Source: Mesonia sp008017825 (GTDB lineage: Bacteria; Bacteroidota; Bacteroidia; Flavobacteriales; Flavobacteriaceae). Taken from it: a stretch of DNA of 64,000 bases. The position numbers and the translations under genes are program-made. The notes beneath the pieces were generated by a model. It was not told where the DNA came from, made no database searches, and saw only the letters and a list, made by a program, of their open reading frames with translations. The stretch lies in assembly GCF_008017825.1 (NCBI RefSeq), contig NZ_VRLS01000010.1, positions 1 through 64,000 on the forward strand. Reading direction: 5' to 3'. Below, piece after piece: positions 58,973 through 64,000 of the stretch (position 1 is the stretch's first letter; every line of letters begins with the position of its first letter).

Positions 58973-59755
58973 TTAGTTTGAAAAATAACCTTTCATAATT
59001 CCTCGCTGAGAGTTTTTGATAAACTCTAAAATATCATCCCTCTCTGGTGTAGCTTCCATTTCAGCTTCAATAATAGTAACTGCTTGAGAGTTGTTATAAT
59101 TCTTTTGGTATAAAATTCTATATATATCTTGAACTTCTCTAATTTTTTCGGTAGTAAAACCTCTTCGGCGTAAGCCTATAGAGTTAATTCCTACATATGA
59201 TAAAGGTTCTCTTGCAGCTTTTACAAATGGAGGTACATCTTTTCTTACTAAAGAACCACCCGTGATAAAAGCGTGGCTTCCAATACTACAAAACTGCTGT
59301 ATTGCTGTCATCCCCGCTAAAATAACGTAGTCTCCTACATTAATGTGTCCTGCAAGGGTACTGTTATTAGAAAAAATACAATTGTCTCCTACAATACAAT
59401 CGTGTGCAATATGACAATAAGCCATAATCCAACAATTATTTCCTACAACCGTTTTCATACGGTCTGATGTTCCTCTATTAATGGTAACGCACTCTCTTAT
59501 AGTAGTGTTGTCTCCAATAATAGTAAGCGTATCTTCATCATTAAATTTTTTATCTTGTGGAACTGCAGAAATTACTGCTCCAGGAAAAATGCTAACATTC
59601 TTACCAATTCTAGCACCTTCCATTATGGTTACGTTAGAACCAATCCAACTTCCTTCTCCTATTACTACATTATTATGAATCGTTGTAAAAGGCTCAATTA
59701 CAACATTTTTTGCGATTTTTGCACCTGGGTGCACATATGCCAAAGGTTGGTTCAT
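58973..59755 (-). CDS. lpxA: UDP-N-acetylglucosamine acyltransferase
   Basis: First step of lipid A synthesis: transfer of a hydroxyacyl chain from ACP to the 3-OH of UDP-GlcNAc. The 260 residues are mostly hexapeptide repeats (VHPGAKIAKNVVIEPF, VVIGEGSWIG, IGKNVSIFPGAVI) with the catalytic histidine in AYCHIAHDCIVGDNC and the glycine-rich GGSLVRKDVPPF and GLRRRGF in the C-terminal helical part. Length equals the E. coli enzyme within two residues. It follows lpxC-fabZ by nine bases. Confidence 0.95.
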   Translation of the reverse strand: MNQPLAYVHPGAKIAKNVVIEPFTTIHNNVVIGEGSWIGSNVTIMEGARIGKNVSIFPGAVISAVPQDKKFNDEDTLTIIGDNTTIRECVTINRGTSDRMKTVVGNNCWIMAYCHIAHDCIVGDNCIFSNNSTLAGHINVGDYVILAGMTAIQQFCSIGSHAFITGGSLVRKDVPPFVKAAREPLSYVGINSIGLRRRGFTTEKIREVQDIYRILYQKNYNNSQAVTIIEAEMEATPERDDILEFIKNSQRGIMKGYFSN

Positions 59756-59764
59756 AAAATTAAA

Positions 59765-61150
59765 TTATTTTGATTTTACTATTTGTGCCATTAACTCTGC
59801 TTCAGCACATAATTTTCCATTAGTATATGCATAACCTTGCATATGACAAATTCCTCTTCGAATTGGAGAAATTAAGTGACATCTAAAAATTAGCGTATCT
59901 CCTGGAACTACTTTTTGTTTAAACTTAACGTTATCTATTTTCATAAAATAGGTTAAGTAATTTTCTGGATCTGGAACAGTACTTAAAATAAGAATTCCAC
60001 CCGTTTGGGCCATTGCTTCTACAATAAGAACACCAGGCATAACCGGAGCTCCTGGGAAGTGACCTTTAAAGAACTCTTCATTCATAGTCACATTTTTTGT
60101 TCCTAAAACGTGATTATCTGTTAGTTCAAAAATCTTATCTATTAACAACATAGGTTGTCTATGTGGTAACATTTTCATGATTTGATTGACATCCATTAAC
60201 GGAGCCTGATTCAAATCTACTTGAGGAACTTGATTTCGCTTTTCAGCTTTAATTTTTTTCGCCATTTTCTTTGCAAACTCGGTGTTTACCTTATGTCCTG
60301 GCTTATTGGCAATAATTCTTCCTTTTATTCTTGTTCCTATCAAGGCTAAATCACCAATAATATCTAGTAATTTATGTCTCGCTGCTTCGTTAGGGTGATG
60401 AAGAGTTAAGTTATCTAAAATTCCATTAGACTTTACTGAAATCTCATCTTTATCAAAAACTTTTTTTAGTTTTTCCATTGTTTCTGGAGACAATTCTTTG
60501 TCCACATAAACTATAGCATTATTTAAATCTCCTCCTCGAATAAGGCCGTGATCTAATAAGGTTTCTATTTCATGTAAGAAACTAAAAGTTCTTGAATCTG
60601 CTATTTCTTCTTTAAACTCTTTAAGGTTTTTAATGCTAGCATTTTGAGTACCTAATACTTTAGTGCCAAAATCTACCATGGTGGTAATTTCATAATCACA
60701 AGCAGGAACTACCATAATTTCGCTCCCGGTTTCTTCATCTACATAACTTGTGATTTCTTTTACTTCGTAGATTTCTCTTTCAATTTCTTGTTCTTTTACT
60801 CCAGCTTGCTCTAAAGCTTCTACAAAATATTTAGAAGAACCGTCCATAATAGGAGGTTCACTAGCATCCATCTCTATAAGTACGTTATCAATTTCTAGAC
60901 CTACACAAGCAGCTAATACATGTTCTGAGGTTTGTATTTGAACTCCGTTTTTCTCTAAAGAAGTACCTCGTTGTGTATTTACAACATAAGCTGCTTCAGC
61001 AGGTAAAGAAGGGTGACCTTCTAAATCCATTCTTTTAAAAACATAGCCATGATTTTCAGGAGCTGGCTTAAAAGTTAAGTTTACCTCTTTTCCTGTATGA
61101 AGCCCTACACCTTTTAAAGAGACTTCTTTTTGGATAGTTTGTTGTTTCAT
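59765..61150 (-). CDS. lpxC: Bifunctional LpxC deacetylase / FabZ dehydratase fusion
   Basis: A fusion of the committed lipid A enzyme and a fatty acid dehydratase, known from Bacteroidota. Of 461 residues, about 1-300 form LpxC: QTIQKEVSLKGVGLHTGKEV, the zinc ligand in TSEHVLAACVG (H79), and LHHPNEAARHKLLDIIGDLALIG with the other histidines. Residues about 315-461 are FabZ: MKMLPHRQPMLLIDKI and HFPGAPVMPGVLIVEAMAQ with the catalytic histidine. Supplying hydroxyacyl precursors and using them for lipid A are thus tied together. It is four bases from lpxD. Confidence 0.95.
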   Translation of the reverse strand: MKQQTIQKEVSLKGVGLHTGKEVNLTFKPAPENHGYVFKRMDLEGHPSLPAEAAYVVNTQRGTSLEKNGVQIQTSEHVLAACVGLEIDNVLIEMDASEPPIMDGSSKYFVEALEQAGVKEQEIEREIYEVKEITSYVDEETGSEIMVVPACDYEITTMVDFGTKVLGTQNASIKNLKEFKEEIADSRTFSFLHEIETLLDHGLIRGGDLNNAIVYVDKELSPETMEKLKKVFDKDEISVKSNGILDNLTLHHPNEAARHKLLDIIGDLALIGTRIKGRIIANKPGHKVNTEFAKKMAKKIKAEKRNQVPQVDLNQAPLMDVNQIMKMLPHRQPMLLIDKIFELTDNHVLGTKNVTMNEEFFKGHFPGAPVMPGVLIVEAMAQTGGILILSTVPDPENYLTYFMKIDNVKFKQKVVPGDTLIFRCHLISPIRRGICHMQGYAYTNGKLCAEAELMAQIVKSK

Positions 61151-61154
61151 TTTT

Positions 61155-62186
61155 TTAAGCTTTCTTACTATTTAGCTGTTTTTCTACTTGATTTAATCTA
61201 TTGATCGATTTTGATAAATTTTTAAAATGCACATAAGATTTATTAAAATCCCCGTAATTTAAAGCGGGAGAACCTTGTAAAACCTCATCATCTTTTACAT
61301 TTCTACCTATACCAGATTGTGCTTGTATTTTAACTCGATCCCCAATTCTTATATGTCCAACAATACCTACTTGCCCACCAATAATACAGTTTTTACCAAT
61401 TTTAGTAGAACCTGCAATACCCGTTTGTGCAGCAATAGCGGTATGTTCACCAATTTCTACATTATGTGCTATTTGAATTTGATTATCTAGTTTTACTCCT
61501 TTTCTTATTATAGTAGAACCTAATGTAGCACGATCTATCGTTGTTCCTGCACCAATATCTACATAATCTTCAACGATAACATTTCCTATTTGAGGAACCT
61601 TTTGATACTCTCCACTCTCATTCGGCATAAAGCCAAATCCATCTGCCCCAACTATAACACCACTATGAATTACACAGTGGTTACCTATAATCGATTCTGA
61701 GTATATTTTTGCTCCAGCAAAGACAATTACATTATCGCCTATTGTTACGTTATCACCTATATAAGCATTAGGGTAAACTTTTACATTATTCCCTAATTTT
61801 ACATTATTGCCTATATATGCAAATGCTCCTAAATAGATATTTTCTCCATAATTTGAAGATTCCCCTATAAAACTAGGTTGCTCTATTCCAGATTTATTTA
61901 GTTTTACTTGATTATAATATTCTAAAAGTGTGGTAAACGATTTGTATGAATCTTCTACCTTTATAAGCGTAGTGTCGACTGGTTTTTCTAGAACGAAATC
62001 TTTATTGACTATGCAAATAGATGCATTAGTACTGTAAATAAAAGATTCGTATTTTGGATTAGAAAGAAAAGTTAGCGACCCTTCGGTACCTTCTTCAATT
62101 TTGGCAAGCTGAGAAACTTCTACCTCAGGATTACCATGAATCTCCCCTTCTAATATTTCGGCTATTTGTGCTGCTTTAAATTTCAT
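61155..62186 (-). CDS. lpxD: UDP-3-O-acylglucosamine N-acyltransferase
   Basis: Adds the second hydroxyacyl chain to the 2-amino group in lipid A synthesis. The 343 residues begin MKFKAAQIAEILEGEIHGNPEVEVSQLA (uridine-binding domain) and continue as a beta helix with repeats such as YIGNNVKLGNNVKVYPNAYIG and GSTIIRKGVKLDNQIQIAHNVEIGEHTAIAAQTGIAG; the catalytic histidine is in IQIAHNVEIG. It starts the lpxD-lpxC/fabZ-lpxA-efp transcript, with a TATTTTTG box five bases before its ATG. Confidence 0.94.
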   Translation of the reverse strand: MKFKAAQIAEILEGEIHGNPEVEVSQLAKIEEGTEGSLTFLSNPKYESFIYSTNASICIVNKDFVLEKPVDTTLIKVEDSYKSFTTLLEYYNQVKLNKSGIEQPSFIGESSNYGENIYLGAFAYIGNNVKLGNNVKVYPNAYIGDNVTIGDNVIVFAGAKIYSESIIGNHCVIHSGVIVGADGFGFMPNESGEYQKVPQIGNVIVEDYVDIGAGTTIDRATLGSTIIRKGVKLDNQIQIAHNVEIGEHTAIAAQTGIAGSTKIGKNCIIGGQVGIVGHIRIGDRVKIQAQSGIGRNVKDDEVLQGSPALNYGDFNKSYVHFKNLSKSINRLNQVEKQLNSKKA

Positions 62187-62191
62187 TCTGA

Positions 62192-62199
62192 CAAAAATA
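62192..62199 (-). promoter_or_regulatory. Putative -7 box TATTTTTG at the head of the lipid A operon
   Basis: The minus strand reads TATTTTTG and ends five bases before the lpxD ATG at 62186, so this would give a leaderless transcript. No -33 TTG at the expected spacing was seen. It lies within the short gap after the HD gene, whose stop codon is at 62210. Confidence 0.5.
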
Positions 62200-62209
62200 G
62201 AAAAAAATG

Positions 62210-63439
62210 TTAATCTTTTTGTTTTGGATAGCAGATATAATATTTTACAACAGCTTTTGATAATGCATCTAAGTTTAATTGATCTGAAACTTTTGCTACA
62301 TCGCTTATCTTCCCGTTCTTATGTAAAATATTTATATTCTCTAAGTTAGTATTATATGCAAGGTTAGCAACTTTACCTGTAAAAACAAAATAAGAAGCCT
62401 CTTCTTCGCTAATATTATACTTTTCAATTAACCTTTTTAAATGTCGTTCTTTTTTCTTTTCAGAAACGGGTTGCTTTTTTAATTTTACCTTCAACAAATC
62501 TCGATCTATGACCATTTTACATAAATTACTTAACACAAAGTCATCTACATAAACCCATTCTTTCATGGCCGACACAATATCGTAATCATCTAACTTGCTG
62601 AATATATCTAGAGTCTCTTCCGTAAAGTTATCTTGAGCAATTTCATTATTTAAAAAATAATTTAATGCTCTACTCGCATGAAGCTTAACTCCCGTACTAG
62701 ATAAATATTTAGCTCTTTTTAAAACTCTAATTAACAGTTGCTCTGCACCTAAACTAGTTTTGTGCAAATACACTTGCCAATACATAAGTCTTCTAGCTAC
62801 TAAGAATTTTTCTACTGAATAAATTCCTTTTTGTTCTACCACTAACTCATCATTAACAACATTTAGCATGGTTATGAGTCGCTCACTATTAATACTACCT
62901 TCGGCAACACCTGTATAGAAACTATCTCGTTTTAAATAATCTAAGCGGTCTACATCGAGCTGACTTGCAATAAGCTGCTTAAAAAATTTTCTGTGATATT
63001 CACCTTTAAAGATCTGAATAGCCAACGTTAAACTTTGGTTAAAGTCAGTATTCATTTTCTCCATAAATTGAAGCGAAATTGACTCGTGACTAATCCCATT
63101 TACAATACTATGTTCCATAGCATGAGAGAAAGGTCCGTGTCCAATATCGTGCAACAATATAGCAATAAGTAAAGCTTCTTCTTCTTTATCTGAAACCTTA
63201 ACTCCTTTAAATCTAAGCACATCTAAAGATTTTCTCATAAGATGCATGCAACCTAAAGCATGATGAAATCGAGTATGATGAGCTCCTGGATATACCAAAT
63301 AAGACATGCCCATTTGAGATATTCTTCTTAAGCGTTGAAAATACGGATGCTCGATAATATCAAAAATCCGTTCGTTGGGAATGGTAATAAATCCGTAAAT
63401 TGGATCGTTTAATATTTTAAGTTTGTTTCTCTGATTCAA
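62210..63439 (-). CDS. HD-domain phosphohydrolase (COG1078 type)
   Basis: A 409-residue HD superfamily protein related to dGTP triphosphohydrolases. The metal motif H97-D98 lies in LLHDIGHGPFSHAMEHS, with an upstream histidine in GAHHTRFHHALGCMHLM and RLDYLKRDSFYTGVAEGS downstream. The start is MNQRNKLKILNDPIYGFITIPN, typical of this group. The natural substrate is unknown (nucleotides are likely). It is divergent from porX and upstream of lpxD, and its own -7 box lies in the 35-base gap. Confidence 0.88.
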   Translation of the reverse strand: MNQRNKLKILNDPIYGFITIPNERIFDIIEHPYFQRLRRISQMGMSYLVYPGAHHTRFHHALGCMHLMRKSLDVLRFKGVKVSDKEEEALLIAILLHDIGHGPFSHAMEHSIVNGISHESISLQFMEKMNTDFNQSLTLAIQIFKGEYHRKFFKQLIASQLDVDRLDYLKRDSFYTGVAEGSINSERLITMLNVVNDELVVEQKGIYSVEKFLVARRLMYWQVYLHKTSLGAEQLLIRVLKRAKYLSSTGVKLHASRALNYFLNNEIAQDNFTEETLDIFSKLDDYDIVSAMKEWVYVDDFVLSNLCKMVIDRDLLKVKLKKQPVSEKKKERHLKRLIEKYNISEEEASYFVFTGKVANLAYNTNLENINILHKNGKISDVAKVSDQLNLDALSKAVVKYYICYPKQKD

Positions 63440-63461
63440 ATCAAAAATTTAATAATTAAAG

Positions 63462-63469
63462 CAAATATA
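63462..63469 (-). promoter_or_regulatory. Putative -7 box TATATTTG for the HD gene
   Basis: The minus strand reads TATATTTG, a TAnnTTTG match 22 bases before the HD start codon at 63439. A minus-strand TTG (63486-63488) lies 16 bases further upstream, inside the porX coding region, one base short of the usual spacing. Confidence 0.5.
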
Positions 63470-63474
63470 CATAT

Positions 63475-64000
63475 ATGAACCATATCAAAGTACTTTGGGT
63501 AGATGACGAAATAGATTTATTAAAACCTCATATTATTTTTTTAGAAGGAAAAGGCTACGATGTCACCACGTGCCAAAGTGGAACTGAAGCTATTGAGGAG
63601 GTAAATGAGAATAATTTTGATATTGTTTTATTAGACGAAAATATGCCTGGTTTAACCGGACTAGAAACCTTATCGGAAATAAAATCAAAACGAAGTACTC
63701 TTCCTGTAGTGATGATTACAAAAAGTGAAGAGGAATATATTATGGAAGAAGCTATTGGTTCTAAAATAGCCGATTACCTTATTAAGCCTGTCAATCCCAA
63801 TCAAATTCTATTAAGTTTAAAGAAAAATTTAGACCACTCTCGCCTAGTTTCAGAAAAAACTACTTCTAACTACCAACAAGAGTTTAGAAAAATTGCGATG
63901 GATATGTCTATGGTCAACACTTTTGAAGAGTGGGCAGAAATTTATCAGCGTTTAGTCTATTGGGAATTGCAGTTAGAGAATATTGAAGATACTGGAATGT
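63475..64000 (+). CDS. porX: T9SS response regulator PorX, 5' part (cut by window end)
   Basis: The frame opens MNHIKVLWVDDEIDLLKPHI and runs open to the window edge (175 codons). It is a receiver domain with acidic pocket D10-D11, phosphorylation site D54 in IVLLDENMPGLTG, a conserved MITKSEEE loop and K104 in YLIKPVNPNQ. After residue 115 an extension (EKTTSNYQQEFRKIAMDMSMVNTFEEW) leads towards the PglZ-type effector domain of PorX. PorX, with the kinase PorY, controls type IX secretion genes. The effector domain lies beyond the window, so it is not verified. The T9SS cargo genes here (3864, 31873) are possible clients of the system. Confidence 0.85.
   Translation, partial: MNHIKVLWVDDEIDLLKPHIIFLEGKGYDVTTCQSGTEAIEEVNENNFDIVLLDENMPGLTGLETLSEIKSKRSTLPVVMITKSEEEYIMEEAIGSKIADYLIKPVNPNQILLSLKKNLDHSRLVSEKTTSNYQQEFRKIAMDMSMVNTFEEWAEIYQRLVYWELQLENIEDTGM

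Overview
The window looks like chromosomal DNA of a marine or soil Flavobacteriaceae member (Bacteroidota). The evidence is low GC, the near absence of Shine-Dalgarno sequences, and many matches to the Bacteroidota -7 promoter box TAnnTTTG a few bases before start codons. It also has type IX secretion (T9SS) cargo proteins, a PorX regulator at the right edge, and lineage-typical fusions (LpxC-FabZ, HisIE, HisNB, a SerB-like phosphatase joined to SerA). I cannot name the genus. I see no rRNA or tRNA genes, prophage, insertion sequence or CRISPR array.

Layout. 1-560: debris, with a truncated secreted protein and a start-less membrane ORF. 0.8-10.6 kb: cysteine desulfurase, a calcium-repeat lipoprotein, an Smr protein, a T9SS cargo gene with a DUF2752/CCC-motif pair, ornithine aminotransferase, and the rlmD-DUF6452-DUF6048 cluster. 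10.8-20 kb: RNA methyltransferase, small methyltransferase/ZIP/DUF4268 operon, serine biosynthesis fusion, thioredoxin reductase, tryptophan 2,3-dioxygenase, acetyl-CoA synthetase. 20-31.8 kb: TsaC, UvrD-type helicase, GltB-like FMN protein, patatin, M1 aminopeptidase, RecG. 31.8-39.7 kb: a frameshifted T9SS cargo gene, amidase, TruA, and the cysE-cysM cysteine operon. 40-49.2 kb: a complete minus-strand histidine operon (hisG-D-C-B-H-A-F-IE) followed by a thiamine pyrophosphokinase and a GIY-YIG nuclease. 49.2-56 kb: prohibitin, VWA-type membrane protein, FabG, M16 protease. 56-63.5 kb: sucD and a lipid A/efp block (lpxD, lpxC-fabZ, lpxA, efp, second lpxD-like gene), an HD phosphohydrolase, and divergently the start of porX.

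Two things stand out. First, an 18-residue ORF with six histidine codons lies just upstream of hisG. It is followed by a 12-bp terminator hairpin and a competing antiterminator pairing, so it appears to be a classical translation-coupled his attenuator, transcribed almost leaderless from a TAnnTTTG promoter. Second, short hairpin elements (GTCAT, stem, CTTGAT, matching stem, ATC) fill the gaps of the his operon. Their stem sequences differ between copies but stay complementary. Around the GIY-YIG gene they form about 121-bp units of alternating orientation on both sides, an arrangement reminiscent of REPIN/RAYT systems but with a GIY-YIG nuclease as the possible partner.

Most genes are housekeeping genes and carry the motifs expected of their families. 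Functions given below come from motif reading and remembered family knowledge; no database search was run.
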